DNA of 64,000 bases from Hydractinia symbiolongicarpus (Eukaryota; Cnidaria; Hydrozoa; Anthoathecata; Hydractiniidae): contig NC_079880.1 in assembly GCF_029227915.1 (NCBI RefSeq), forward strand, positions 22,382,501 through 22,446,500. Reading direction: 5' to 3'. A program made the position numbers and the translations under genes. Shown piece by piece: positions 1 through 13,267 of this stretch (positions are counted from its first letter, which is position 1; each line of letters begins with the position of its first letter). The notes under the pieces were generated by a model, which saw nothing but the letters and a program-made list of their open reading frames with translations, did no database searches and had not been told where the DNA came from.

Positions 1-388
1 TTTATTGGTATAGAATTAGAACTAATAAATTACGAAAATCAATCTACATCTTTCTTGTGTTAAAATTTTTAAAAAATATAGAAACAATCTTGCCTTAAAA
101 AAAACATATTTTTGCACTAAAAATTGCAGTAAATTGTAAAAACAGATTAGAACAATGATAAAATGTAAGACCTGAGCTAACGAGCCCAACATGCAGGTTT
201 AGCATTATCCAATACCACGAATAAGAAAAGTTGGGGCATTCACAGCTGTGCATGTTGAGTGAAAAAAAACCCATTTCGTTTCTTAATGAAATTTAAATGC
301 CTTAACGTACAATAATCGATTTTCACAATATTGACTTTTAACACCTATTTTCTTGCTCCTTTCAAATCACTTAATCTAGAACACATAC

Positions 389-3300
389 CATAGTTGTTCC
401 ATTATTCATGTTATGTATGTCTTTGTGACTGTGTGCACAGAAGTCCAAACAACATGTCACACCAGAGAACGGTCTGCCATCTTTTAATCCTATTCTACAA
501 TCTGCTGCAGTTTCTTCAAAGCGGGTCTGAAAAACAAAACAGATGTGTGAATATATTTCAGGTTATCAACAGCTCAAGGGGAAAATTATCAGTGTTTCTA
601 TATACAATGTTGAAACTAAAGTCTCCATTGAATAGGCGGAAGATTAAGCATTACCATGACAAACCGAGCTATTCCCAAACAAAACATAATAAAAAAATAG
701 CACGAAAAGCTAATATCAGAAATGCCCATAATGTAGTTAACTCTGACTTAAATTAGGCAGGGCAAAATTAATACAACATGAAGTTTATGTACCATATTTT
801 CATAAGCTTGTGGGGACCAAATATTCAACAAAGGTGAAACGTGAGTTGCCATTTGTTGCAGCACCATCTCCATTTCCTCTTCCTAAAACATTGCATTTTT
901 GATAAATGACAAACAAAATGTTAGTACTGACAATGCTTTATTTCAACAATTATTAAATTCTTTCAAAATATATTCATTTATTTATTTATTAGTGCCAAAC
1001 TAACTAGTGTAATAAACTTTTGGATATGAATTCTATATGTCATTGTAGTCCTACTGCTATTTATGAAATAAGAAAGATTAACAATAAAAAACAACCTTCT
1101 GCTGTTCTTGCATCTTAAACTTTCTTGCAGAAGTACTTTTTGCAAATTTGCAACCATTGAAAAATATACTCCAAGAGCAGCCAAATGAAAATGACCGACC
1201 ATCTGTTTCTTCATCGTCACCTTGACACCTGCACGTTTTGCTGAAAACAGGAAAATTTAAAATATTTAACCATTGCTACAATTTAGGGAGCTATTTCAAT
1301 GGTACCCAAGACTCCAATCTGCATGCCCCAACTGCTTGACACACTTGTTACCACACAATCAACATAGATCCGAATTTAAATACTCAAAAATTTGCTGTGT
1401 AGTTCAATAATATAAATAGTTCAATTTCTTTTACTGCAAGGGCTTCATCAACAAAATTATGAAATGAAGCAGTTAGAGCATTTAGGCTGAAATCCCAAAT
1501 ATAGCCCCAAAGACACATACATCATCAGCAAAAATGGTCTGGTAGGCTAAGACTGTTAGGTAAAGAAAGAGCAAAACTGAGAGTGTCAAACTTTTTTGCT
1601 GACAAATTAAAAAGTTAAGTTTAACTAAAAAACAACTTCGTAAAAGCATCTTATATCAAATATAATGCAAAAGAAATTAACAAAAACAAATTAAAATAAA
1701 TTAAATATCTTCTAACATTCCATAACAAAAAACATTTTTTTAACCATAAATAACCATAAAAACAACATGCTGCTGTATATTTACCTTTCGTTTGCACCAC
1801 ATCGGCGCCTGGTACTGAATCCACATTTATTTAAATTCTGGCGTAAATACTGGTACATATCATCAGCGTATTGTTTGGAGATCGCTTCCCATGCAACAAT
1901 TGCTATCACTACGAAGGCTCCACTACAAACATGCCCATCACATTTTTTGGCTATCACGAGATATTTCTCTTCAGGACCTTTTCTTCGCAAAACCTAAATA
2001 AAGAAAAAGATATTTAGTAACTTTAATTTTTGATTGCTTGAACTTTAAATTATATTTTATTTATCAACGCAAGGTAAGTAAAATTTTGCATATACCCATC
2101 TTGCTAGTGGACATCCATCACCATTTTTACCCTCTGTAGCAGTGTAACGAACAAGATGTAATCTTATAGCAGAATCGCTGACATCAAATCTAAAGAAAAA
2201 ACAATGATGAAGACATTTGATTATATGGGCATAATTTGAATAAAATATAAAACACTACAATTCAAATACAAGCACAAAGGTTTAAAATAAATTTATAAAA
2301 AGAAATTACTTTGTTTTTAGAGAGGCTTTTAACTCGTCTAATGTTCGTCCAGAACCTAAATGTGTGTAGAATGGGCCAGTTTTTACATCTTCATTAACTA
2401 TAAGAAAAAAAGGGGTTGCAGAGTCTTCCAGTAACATAAAATAAATAGCAGACAATCTTTAAACTAAGCTTTATACATAATCCTTAAAAAGAGAAAAAAT
2501 GAAACATCTGTATCACAATTAGAAAAAAAATGAAGTAAAAAATTGAATAAAAAATAGTTCAGGCAAATAAATTTCCTAAAAATTGTCTCACAAATCTGGA
2601 AAGTCTTAAATCCAAATCAATCCACAAACCCTGATGGTTGAGCCCCTAAGCCTCCCTCTAAACCAAATCTGTTGGTAGGTCACAGCTAAAAATCCTAAAA
2701 TTGTCTCGTGCAACAAAAAGTTACTATAATAATATAGGTAATACAAGACTAACTTACTTGGACATCCACATGGGTGGTGAGTAATCTTCGGAATTTTTCT
2801 CCTAATTTTTAATCCTTTTCTATGCGTTTTTAATTTACGCTTGATTGGGCTGATTAAGCCTTGCTCAAATCTCCGAAATGTTTCGAATGAAGGGAGTTCT
2901 TCAATTTTCCCATTTCGCTTGGTTGGTTCCAGCTTTTTCTCCAATATGTGTTCTGGCTCAGCCTTAGACAATCTTGGTTCGAATATAACAGGTGAAATTC
3001 TTTCTTTTTTACCAGGTTGTTCTTTTCCATTGCATTTGAAGATATCAGAGAACATCGGCAAAGTTGGTTGATGGCTGACTTTTGTGCCATGTCCATTTAT
3101 CTGTCAAAATAATATATCATAAAACATCACAATAAAATATTTTTAAAGGTATATTTCCAAAAAGTAAGTTATGGCAATGTTTTCTTTTACTACACCACAG
3201 AATCTAGAAACTGAAACTTTTTTACCCATCATTTTGCTTTTAGGAAAATTAACATGCTTTGCATGCTGTTTAAATTAGACACACCAAAATTATGTCCAGT

Positions 3301-4914
3301 GAGTCATGACATCATCAACAAGTGGAGTGAATATTTTTGTAGTGTACGCTCTTTTGCCCACTTTTGCGTACGTATATGTTCATCCGCTATTCGTACGTAA
3401 AGTGCTTTGGGGTTAGGATTCTTTTTTTCTTTTTTCCCGCGTAAATATGTCATATATTACGTATGAGTACAGTTCCAATTTTTTTGGAATAGAGATAGCC
3501 ACTCATAAAAATATTAATAGTCACATAACAATTGGTTAGGCAATCAGAATTTAAATTTTCCACAAGCACTCTATGTCCCCCATTTTTCAATCTTAAGACA
3601 TTCATTTATCTTTTTCAGTACACACTTTTATAAGACCACCAAAATTCTAACCAGGCTGGTCCTTTCTTGTAAGGCACAACTGCTAATACAGGAATCCACA
3701 GTTTTCAGCTAACCATTGTTTAAATAAATTTTTCCTCTGTTACAATGCTCTTATTAATTAAAAAATGGAAGTAAACTGTTCTGTATTAACCCTATTCTGT
3801 GCGGAGGGGGGGGGCGGATTCCGCCCCCCCTGACGGGTTTTTTTTAATAACTCCTGATTGCTTTCTTATATGGCTATGATACTTACTGAGTTTCAACATT
3901 TATCTATTAGACACCTGCATGCTAAATTTTTAGGTCCCATACCTTTCAGAGGCTTTGATATTGGCCATTACACGAAACTACCCCTAAAATCTCTATGAAA
4001 TCCTTATAATGGGGAAAATATAATAACTCCTGTTAGAAATATCCTTAGAACTTGAAACTTGCAACACAACTTTGTTTCATCAAGAAAAATCATTTTGAAT
4101 AATTTTGACACATGACTAATCCGATTTCCTGATTTTTTCGGATTTTACCCGAAAATCGGAAAAAACGGATTTTTGGGCAATTTTTGGCAATTTTTTATCC
4201 GATCCATGTAAAAACCAGAAGATATGTTAAAAAAAATTTATTTAGCTTTCAGAAACTTCAAACAGAATGTAAAAATTCGCTCTAGAACAAAAGTAATTAT
4301 ATTTTAAGCAGATAGTGGCATTTTTAACAATTTTCAAGCTTCTAATGACGTCACAGAAAATGTGCTGATGCAAGCAAAAATTTATTGCCGCCATTTTGTT
4401 CCTTTTATGACGTACTATAAGTGTGCCAAGTTTGATTCAATTTGAACAATCCTATGAAAAGTTATTGAGGGAGGCCAGAAACCGCCCCCCCCCCCCCCCC
4501 CCCCCTTCCTTTTTTAATACAGAAAATAAGTGAACAACTTAAAATGTGAAAAGGTGTATCCTCATGGCACAGGAATAAATTATAAACGTTTTTAAAAAGA
4601 CTAAAAAGCATGACTAAGCTATGCATCACCTTATATTTACTGAAATGTTCTCATGATTACCAAAATCATTGTGTTACGATATACCGTATTAAATAAGAAA
4701 ATCTCTGCGAACAACGAACCTCTTTCTTTCTTGCCTTTAGTTTTTGTTTTTCTATAATTTTCTTGCATTTTCTTAGCTTACAAGCCTGTTTACCTGTTTT
4801 TCTGTTTACACATGCAGTGCATACACCACAATTATTCTTAATCTGGCATGGCACACAAATACCACATTTTATTGCTCGTTTTAAAACAGTTTTTGTGCTT
4901 TGCAAAACAGCCAT
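389..4914 (-). CDS. TET: TET-family 5-methylcytosine dioxygenase, 5' part with CXXC zinc finger (partial)
   Basis: TET enzymes oxidise 5-methylcytosine to 5-hydroxymethylcytosine and beyond in the nucleus, using Fe(II) and 2-oxoglutarate. Eight minus-strand exons join with matching phases: 4914-4720, 3100-2758, 2397-2310, 2189-2096, 1993-1785, 1240-1096, 882-793 and 526-389. The first exon carries a CXXC zinc finger (CGICVPC, CGVCTAC, then CKLRKC), which in this family binds CpG DNA. The second is a basic linker. The rest is the cysteine-rich start of the catalytic domain: [41 protein letters not shown] and [15 protein letters not shown]. The last exon has HKD in the place of the family's HxD iron ligands. 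The remaining double-stranded beta-helix lies beyond position 1. ATG 4914 has an in-frame TAA just upstream, so it either starts the protein or follows an AG acceptor that abuts it. Identity is near certain from the ordered motifs; the exact 5' end is not. Confidence 0.93.
3789..4508. repeat. dispersed element with G-rich left end and C-rich right end
   Basis: The left end has a G run followed by a short perfect hairpin (arms GGGGGGCGGA and TCCGCCCCCC around 3810-3829). The right end finishes with ACCG and a run of 21 C from 4485 to 4505, so the ends are inverted relative to each other. The middle has no reading frame. It sits in the TET intron between the CXXC and linker exons. This looks like a non-autonomous mobile element or fold-back repeat; the family is not recognised. 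Confidence 0.4.
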
Positions 4915-5161
4915 ACTTTATAAACCTTCGAGTTTTTTCAGCCATATGGCCATGTGGTTTATCTACCATTATGCCCAAAGTTGTAAACAAACAAAATACT
5001 CAAGTTCGTGTCACATACTGAGCATTAAAACAGCGACGGGGGGGGGTTATGCCCCCCTGGGGCTTTTTTCGACATTTGGGGCGGCGATAACGAAACAGTG
5101 TCGTAAAGGGTGTCGTCCCCAAGTTTTTTTTCTCCTTCCGACAACCTGGGTGGCGGAGATC

Positions 5162-5191
5162 GCTGGAAAAGAGCCCTGGGGACAAGGTTGT
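5162..5191. repeat. short dispersed repeat with the CCCTGGGGACAAGG motif
   Basis: The stretch holds AGAGCCCTGGGGACAAGG. Related motifs, in either orientation, recur near 7850, 7917, 8825, 8866, 13078, 58478 and 58592. It falls inside the open frame that runs on past the possible first TET exon, which argues that this extension is repeat and not coding. It is probably the end of a short fold-back element family. Confidence 0.4.
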
Positions 5192-5215
5192 CCTATAAGA
5201 TACAAAGTTGTTTAC

Positions 5216-5341
5216 CTGCATCAACTTTTGATTTAACTGTGCTTTAAATGCATTTTCCTGAGTTGACGATAGTGTGGTACCATTAGTCCATGGAAAGTTG
5301 CTTGGGAAGGGTGGAAAGTCTTGCATATCTGCAATTGTCAT
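5216..5341 (-). CDS. possible 5' coding exon upstream of TET
   Basis: A 42-codon open stretch starts at ATG 5341 (MTIADMQDFPPFPSNF at its start) and ends at a strong donor, CAG followed by GTAAAC. It lies directly upstream of the CXXC exon on the same strand, so it could be an N-terminal TET exon. The problem is phase: this donor is phase 0, whereas an acceptor just before ATG 4914 would need phase 2. Either a further exon lies between, or the CXXC exon starts its own product. Beyond the donor the frame runs into a dispersed repeat and should not be read as coding. Confidence 0.3.
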
Positions 5342-5399
5342 ACCTGCTTTTCATAGTAAAGATGTTGAATCGTTCACGTCTATAAAAATAAAATAAATA

Positions 5400-6240
5400 A
5401 ATGTGACAATTAAAAATACTTTACTTTCCAAGAATTTGTTTTTGCAGTAGAGGGTGCTATATATAAGGAGTGAAACGACCTGGTATTTCTTTAATCGCTT
5501 CATCAGTGTTTTACTTGTCAATAAGCGTCAAGAAAAAATTTGGAACGAGGTAAAGAGGCGAATCAACTTCGTCAAGTAAGCGATAACGGCTTTGACATTA
5601 GGCAACAAACCACGGATGAGAAATTGAGAGCAAATAAAAGTTTTTGATAACGTATAAAAACTCGAAAATCTCAAACATTAAAGGAATCTTTTACCCGCTT
5701 TTTTAACATTTACTTATTGCTAGGGGAAAAAATAGGATCTATTAGTATAGCTTTGTAGACTCTCCTGCGCCCAAGACTCCTTGTGAAGAAAAACAACAAC
5801 TTTATCTGCATGAAACTATATTACGTCAATAAATTCATACACATCTTCCAAAACATCGACACTTTGTAGTAACGCAACCCACCATATAAATTTTGTGATG
5901 GTGATGTGGCGAACAAACCATAGAAATTGAAAGTACTTTGCTAGAAGGGAATAAACACTTCACAAAGTACAATAAGAAATCAAGTAGATTCAACAAAGTA
6001 TGCACTGACTCAACGTTGTTTGACAAATTTCACTACAATAAATTTTCCTAAAAGCAGAAGACCATTTGATTCAATGCAGGCACACATAATCATATATTCA
6101 TCCATTTATTCGTCAATTTATTTATTTATTATCTCCGCGGATTTACAAATTCCAAATGTTCTTCATAACAAATATTCGAACTTGAGATCTCTGGTAAAAA
6201 AGGGAAACAAAGGAATCCTATTACATAAAAAAGTGAGTTT
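5400..6240. other. non-genic stretch upstream of TET
   Basis: This AT-rich stretch contains no reading frame with family motifs or phase-consistent exons. It should hold the TET promoter if the gene starts near 4.9-5.3 kb, but no core element can be named with confidence. Confidence 0.4.
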
Positions 6241-6241
6241 A

Positions 6242-7010
6242 TTCTAGGCTACGTTTCGACAGCTACAACTGTCATGATGGGCAATGGTCGAAACCATCTT
6301 TGTATATCTATTAGTTCAGAAGATAATCAGAGGATCAGTCATCCAGATCACAGCAATTAGAGTAATCGTGTAGGCAGTCTCACCTGCATGGGAACAATAG
6401 ATTGATTAACATCTTTCCTTTTTTCTAAAATTCCGCTTTCTCTTGAGTTATCTAAAACCATTTTTCACTTTTTCATGCTTTCTGTAGTGCGAGTTAAACC
6501 CGTATGAGTATTATTGTCTATACTATTTCTTTCACTTTTCTTGTTGTTCAATTAGACTCTCGGTCTATGATCTTTTTATTCCGCGTATTTCCATATTTTG
6601 GTCATTCTCTCCACTGACTACATTGACTGCTCGTCCAGTAATGAGGACACTACACTTTCTTTGCAAGACATTTGGTGATTAGATGTGTAGTTGAGATATT
6701 GATCAGTATGAGTTGGTTTGCGGTATACTGATACTGATAACTTAACACCGCTGGCGGGACACTATAGTGTCTAAGAAAAGATGCGTATCGCTGTTCTCGT
6801 ATTCAATGGAGAATTGTATTATCGAGTGTAAATTATTAATATGTTCATGAAATGCGTCTAGATGTGCTCTTTTAATTATTAAGAAGACGTCATCCACAAA
6901 TATTTTCCAAACCCTAGAAAAGTGGTCTACAGTTGATAAAGCTGTAGCCTGCGTAAATATTTCAGTTACCACAGGAGAAGTTGGACCACACCCAAAGCCA
7001 CATCGTCAGA
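6242..7010 (-). mobile_element. Penelope-like retroelement remnant
   Basis: On the minus strand the stretch near 6972-6742 reads as the end of a reverse transcriptase, with FVDDVF as the catalytic box and FLDTIVSRQ downstream. After a frame break, 6735-6630 reads VYRKPTHTDQYLNYTSNH, a hallmark of Penelope-like elements. Stops and frame changes show it is dead. Downstream, 6242-6290 has an inverted repeat around CGACAGCTACAACTGTC. No GIY-YIG endonuclease was found, so the 3' part is missing or decayed. Confidence 0.75.
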
Positions 7011-8389
7011 CAGTAAAGTCCCAGTCAATGTAATTTACGCTACTACCTTTCGAGCATTTTTTTGAGAGGGCAAAGGTAAACGACAAAAATGAAAGACTAA
7101 TGTTGTCAAATTTAGAAGAATAAAAAAACTTATAATTTTTAATCACTTATCCTTTTTTCCAGTGTCTTTTCCCCAGAGCTGTTATCACGGATCATCATAA
7201 AGTAAAAATGTCCTGGAAACGAGGTTGAAATTCACGCTATGAGTTGTTGACATGAAAACACGGAATAATTTTTTTGAAAAAGTATGCCATGACGTTGTTT
7301 GTTTAACGATGTGGACACACAATTAACATTTTCAACATGAGTATTAAAATTTTATTAAAACTAATAGAGACACACAACTTTATTGTGTGTTCCATCTTAC
7401 ACATCCGCTATTTAAAAAATTCCATTCAAGTATTTCAAAATTTTAGTAATCAATGGGAAATTTGTTTTCATTTAGCAAGCCATATCACAATAGACAAATT
7501 AGACAATTAAGTACTCCTCCGCGGATGTTGTAAAGGTAATGTAATGCTTCTCCCCAACTAAAAGTTGAAAACATTCACTTTCGTTTTGATGACTGGGATT
7601 AATTAGGAATAAAAATTTACATGAACTATTTATAAATAAACTCGTTTGGCAATTTTTGAACCCAGGCCTGTAGCGTTTTATGGTTTCACCCAGATATCAA
7701 AAAATGCAACAAGCCGAAGAATCAAGAAGTTGTTCGTTTGAATCTAATTTTGTCTGTTCAATATTGCACAAAAATAATTTAAATTTTATGTTTTTATTAG
7801 CTAACCAGAAAGATGTGAAAGAATAACATCCCTCGTATTCCACTGAAAAAAGCTCTTGGGACAAGGTTGCTACAACGCAAAGGTTTGTACTAAAAGAACA
7901 TTTCCAGTGCTTTTCAACCTCGACCCCTGGGCTCTTTGTCTGTTCTTTATATCGGGACGGGACCCTTATCAAAAAAGCTTTGGGATCGAGGTTAAATGCT
8001 TTTATATTATTTTTTATTATATGTAGAAGCGAGCTGATATAAAACAGTAGCAGGAACAAGCTGAAAGTGAAATAATAACTTAACTTTCGATACATATTTT
8101 CTTAGTCGTAAACTTTCAGTACAGACTGAAAAAGTAAATTTTGAACTAAATCAGCCTTTTCTCCAGAATTATTTGGATCTCAACGCTGTGATTCTTGATA
8201 CGTTTAGCGAAGCTTTCGTGTTGGAATCGAGTTTGGAGCAAAATATAAAGCAGCATACGCGGCCGATCAGGAAAAATAGACTAACGATAAGGCGTTAAAC
8301 ATCGTCCACTAGCCGCCGAGTCTGCTTGAACAAAAACCAAACAGAAAACGGATCAACGTGAAGTGTAGAATTTTAAAAGTGTAAAATAT

Positions 8390-8515
8390 TCAAAATGTGG
8401 GAATGTATGTTCCAAACGTGGTAACGTATCTTCCCAATATGGTAACGCATCTTCCAAATATGGGAAGTAAGGTTTCAAAATATGATAATTAATATTTCAA
8501 ATATGGTAATTTAGT
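8390..8515. repeat. imperfect tandem repeat, about 26 bases
   Basis: Four to five diverged copies with the shape ATATGGTAA(C)GCATCTTCCAA follow one another. No coding sense is seen. Confidence 0.5.
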
Positions 8516-11500
8516 TTATGGAAAAACAATGCAACAACATTGACGCATTAAATATTGCAGTTATTTTTATGAGCGCGACCAGACATGTCCAAATATAATT
8601 ACACTCATCATTGAAATTACAGTTACTTTCCCTGATTTGTTGCTTGCAAACAGCACCCCGCGCGGATAAAAAATGCAGTTACTTAAGACGCATCAAGCCC
8701 AACTCCTATCATATTCCCTTTTCAGGAAGAACTTACCTGTTAAATTTAGAGTTTAGAAGTTAAAATAACCACTAGTCTCTAACCTAGTGTTTTTTAAATT
8801 CATGTTTCTCGTCATTCTCGTCTCCCAGAGCCCTTTGAGATAGAAACCTTGAGTTTTTCTCAAAGAGCTCTGGTCCCTAGGACCTCTTGTGCCTATGATA
8901 TCCTAATGAGACGGCTCCAAAGTTGTTCTGTCAGAATTTCGTACTCGTAGAAGAGTCCTGAACACGAAGTTTGGGTGGTAACACCCATGTAAAAAAGCCA
9001 TTAAGCGCTGGAATTGAGGTTTGACGTCGTTCCATTTTGAACAAGAAAAGTGTATTAGCCGGTGATTGAAGTTTACCTAGCCGTTATGACATTAAAAAAC
9101 CTTTTAATATAAAACGCTAAACGCCGAGCTCCTTATTCTGTGCGATTAAAAACAATTTCTACTCCCTTCTAACACCACATGAAAAATTACCCCATTTTAT
9201 AGTAAATATTGAAAGAAGCCATCAAGATATATTTATCTTTTACGTATCTACAACATCGCCTAGTTTTTTGTGATAACAAGTATGTCGAAATAGTAGTATG
9301 CAAGACGTAACATTTGCACAGAACACAGGCTAAAAAGTTAAACAAATAGAAATAAGCAAGAAAACGTTTAAAATCAAATACAAATGATGTAGCTACCATT
9401 TTGAAATAAAACATCGGCTGTTCATATAATTATTTTTATTTTTTTTAAAACAATGATGACGAAATATCTTAAAAATATATACACAACACGCATACATACG
9501 AATACACATTCCAGAATTGTCAAGGAAAAAACTTACCAATATTTTTCTGTTCCAACGAAAAACATCTTTGAAAACAATTTTTTTTATAAAAAAAAGCGTT
9601 TATCTTTTATTTAGCACACGATTTTAAACTATTCGTGTGGAATATTTACGCGCTCTTCTCCACATAGACTATTTAAAAAACATCTGGTCGGATCATTCAA
9701 GTGAATTTAAACATATTGAATAGATTTGAATTCTTATTTAAAAATACAAATAAATTAAAAAAGTAAATAAGTAAATTTTAAAAGAGAAAAAATGTTTTTA
9801 ATAGGAAATTTTTTGTCTGTGTTCAAAAAAAAATTTTTGTAAATTTTACACTGTCCATGCAAACAATTGTCTGTCCACGTTGTCTCATCATTAAACCCTT
9901 TACATAATTGCATAATTAAAAAACCTCGACGATGATTGGTTTACAGCGATAATTTATTCTCCCGCCTCAGTCAAAGAAAACAAAACACGACGAAAAACAT
10001 ACAAGGTTTACAATTAAAAACAAAAGAGAATTTATGTCGGTTAAAAAAAACATAATGAAACTTACGAAAAATAAATAAATAAAACGTCAAGAACAGTCTG
10101 AAAAGAAAATTATCTACGATGGAGCGTGCTTCATTATCGCCCAATAGCAAACATGGATGTGAATGGAACATAATTGTTGTGTACCATGTTGGGTTAAATA
10201 ATAAATTATCTTGTCTGAATTAAAATACCTGACGTTGTATAAGCAATTCTCTAAAAGAGATTGAAGATTGGAATCGAAGTTGGTGGCATAACAAAAAGAT
10301 AAAACTTAAGAAACAAAATGTCATTAAAATGTTAATGTTCGCCATAATTTTTTGCCTCTTACAAACTGGACCGATTAGGCGAAGCGATATTTAGACTTTC
10401 TTATTCCAAAAAAGTAATAAAACCCACCCCAAAATGAAGCTAAAAAAGTAGAAAATATAAAATCAAAACACTAAAAGAATTATAGTTAGTAATTATGTAA
10501 AATTATATTTTCAAAAAAAATAATTGTTAAGGATCGACAGACGTTGCTCAACGCATGAATTCCTGAGAGGTATCTCTTCCCACAATGCACTGCGTATTGT
10601 AAAACAACCACAGGTTGAATTTTGCCACGAAATAGGAACAATCCAGAATTTAAAGACTCGAAAGCGAATCTGGGGTATTGGCTCCCTCGATTGTTCATGA
10701 CCTTAAATTGTTGAGCAATAAAAACACCTATTTTCAGATAAACACAGTTTCTGATAAAAGTGCGAAGAAATTTGAGAAAAAAATTTCCGTAAATAAGAAC
10801 AAAACAAGGCCGAATTCAAAAGTTGTTTTCTTACTATTAAACACAATATATAAACAAATCATGCTGAAAAAGGAGCAAAATAAGAGCAGCCAGCCTTAAA
10901 TTTTACCGGTTCTTATAAAAAAAGGTGTACGTCATGTATATACGTCTTATATACACTCACATAAAATACACGTTATTAATGCTTATACTTACAGATATAT
11001 ATTCCTTATATATGCTTATACATGCTTATATATACTCACATAATATATGCACCGCTTTGCTTTCCAATGCTAAGTATTCTTATGTTTGTGTATGGGCGAT
11101 ACGTTCAGTTTTTGGCTAGGGAAAATTACGATAAAAACACTCTGTGTAAACAAGGCTTTAAATTGTTTCTTGCTATTACAAAAAAATATGTATATAACCA
11201 TAGAAATTTATATTTTGCAAAATATATGCTCTGCTCTGAAAAAACAAACAAAGAAATATAACTTCTAAACGAAACAAATTGAAACAAGTGTTAGAGTCTC
11301 TCTACACTAAACTCTTTCGTAGATGAGGGAGCTTCTTGGGGGTTTAAATTTGGTGTTTCTGCAAAGATCTACTATGTTTGGGTTGAGGGGAAGATTTCGC
11401 AAATTAGCACCTCTCGATTGACAGAAAAAGCAAAAGGGAAGGTACTAATATTGCTTTTTATATGTTCAATTACAAAAAACTATTGAGGAAGGACTAAGAC

Positions 11501-11778
11501 ACCCCTTTCCCCCTCCCCCATCCTTTCCTACGGGACTGTTAAATTCAATATTAAAGCAATAAAATAAGCTGTTTACGTTCGTTTTCGAGAGATATTCCTT
11601 TCATTATTGGTCCCTCTGAATAGAACTCTATTTAAAGACGTCGGTACAAAAGTAAACATTTGGATCGATGACGTAATAAACTATAGCCTGGACAGAATCA
11701 CTCTGAATTTGACGTGACAGAATCACTCTGAGTATGATTTAACAGATAATTATTCTGCATGGTCCACCTTTGAATGGA

Positions 11779-11798
11779 GGGGGGGGGGGGGGGGGGGG
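11779..11798 (+). repeat. G20 homopolymer run
   Basis: Twenty consecutive G interrupt an AT-rich background. The run could form a G-quadruplex, and its length may be affected by sequencing. Confidence 0.8.
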
Positions 11799-12479
11799 TG
11801 ATATGAAAAGGACTTTTAGAACTATAATTTTCATGCATTTTTATCTCTTAAAAAAAATATGTCTCCAATTTCTTTAAATATTATTTTATCTAAATTTTAT
11901 TTTATCACATTAAAAAAAGAAAGAAAAAGAACAAGATAATAATAGTATACCAAAAAAAATCCACTTTGAACTTTCGTGTAGATGTTTCACTTTCTGGTGT
12001 AGCTAGCAAACCAAAACCAAATAATAAAAATAGTGGACAAAAAAAATTCTGGTGTAATCATAGCTAAATTGGAAACGTAGAATTATAAAATTTTATCCGA
12101 ATATACAGAATGAAAAAAATATATACATTACACTTTTTACAAAATTATCAAATTTCTCTTTAACTAAAATTTAACTAAAATTCTACAACAATTAAGTTCT
12201 TAATATTTAAAAGATTAAAAATTGCTACTACCAAAAAAAATGTTATGGAGAAGCTATATGTATATACAATAATTATTCGCGACCCAATTACCTGAACGCC
12301 CTGTTTTCCACCGCCCACGTAAGATGGGAGTAATAAACCACTCACGTATCAAAAAATATTCGACAAAAGTCAAATTTATATAGATGATGTGATTTCAAAT
12401 CGGTCATCCAAATAATTTTCGATTTTGAGTTTTGGGTTAAAGCGGGAGAAGTAAAATTTAAAAGCAATTGTAATACTTG

Positions 12480-12585
12480 ACGCTTGTTTTTGACGTTTTT
12501 TTTTTGACGTTAGTTTTTTGACATTTTCTTTTGACGTTTGTTTTTTGTCGTTTGTTTTTGACGTTTGTTTTTTGACGTTTAGTTA
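12480..12585 (+). repeat. tandem repeat of about 14 bases, TTTTTTGACGTTTG type
   Basis: Seven or so copies of a T-run plus GACGTT unit, with small changes in T-run length. No coding sense. Confidence 0.65.
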
Positions 12586-13267
12586 CTCATGACGACACTA
12601 CACACTTTTTTACATAAGAATCATACTTTTCAATTTAAGCCTCGTGATCTTAAAAAAAAATGATATTTTAAGTCTTTCTGACAATTCGACTTATTTCTTT
12701 AGTATTCGTATTCTGTGTGTTGCCAGAAAAGAAGTCGTGCTACAGACAAACGAAATTAAATTAAATTAAGGACGAACTCCCAAATTCTGCAAAAATAAAA
12801 ATAAAATTTATAAACTATGAGAGGTGATAATATTATCAGATTGTAAAAAATAAAAATAATGAGCTATTTATAAAATTATGACTTCATCTGTATTATCGCC
12901 AAGTATTTTCTATAAACATATCTGTCACATCTAACATTTGTATAAACACATCTCTTTATAAAATTCATGCTAGTGTGAATCACGACACACACGCAAATAA
13001 CACGTCTATAAAATTTGCATCGTCTAAATCAGATATAAGAACAAAACAGGAATATGGACTGTTCTACTGCATTCTCGTCCCCAGAGCTCTTTGATAACAT
13101 TAAGAGGTCTGGTGACGAGGATGGTTTCACTACTCCACCACAGCGTGTTTTCGTAACATCTATTACAACGCCAGTATCTAATTCGTCTTTCCTGACCAAA
13201 AAGGGAGCGTACAGAGAACGCATAACAATTGTACTTCTCCGTAGATCACATATGAACACATTCTCAA

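Larger units (their letters stand above)
7010..13267. other. long non-genic, repeat-rich stretch
   Basis: No exon chain with supportable motifs or phases was found on either strand. Visible features are a short fold-back repeat at about 7838-7945, imperfect ~26-base repeats at 8390-8515 built on a TATGGTAA core, CTTATATA/ACTCACATA repeats at about 10930-11050, a 20-base G run at 11779-11798, and short TTTTTTGACGTTTG-type repeats at 12480-12585. The few open frames of 60-130 codons have no domain signal. Confidence 0.5.

Noticed and set aside
5000-5215. Continuation of the possible first TET exon frame
   Set aside because: It lies beyond a strong GT donor and reads through a dispersed repeat.
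7697-8095. Minus-strand frame of 132 codons with a hydrophobic start
   Set aside because: Much of it is the fold-back repeat around 7850-7935; no family signal.
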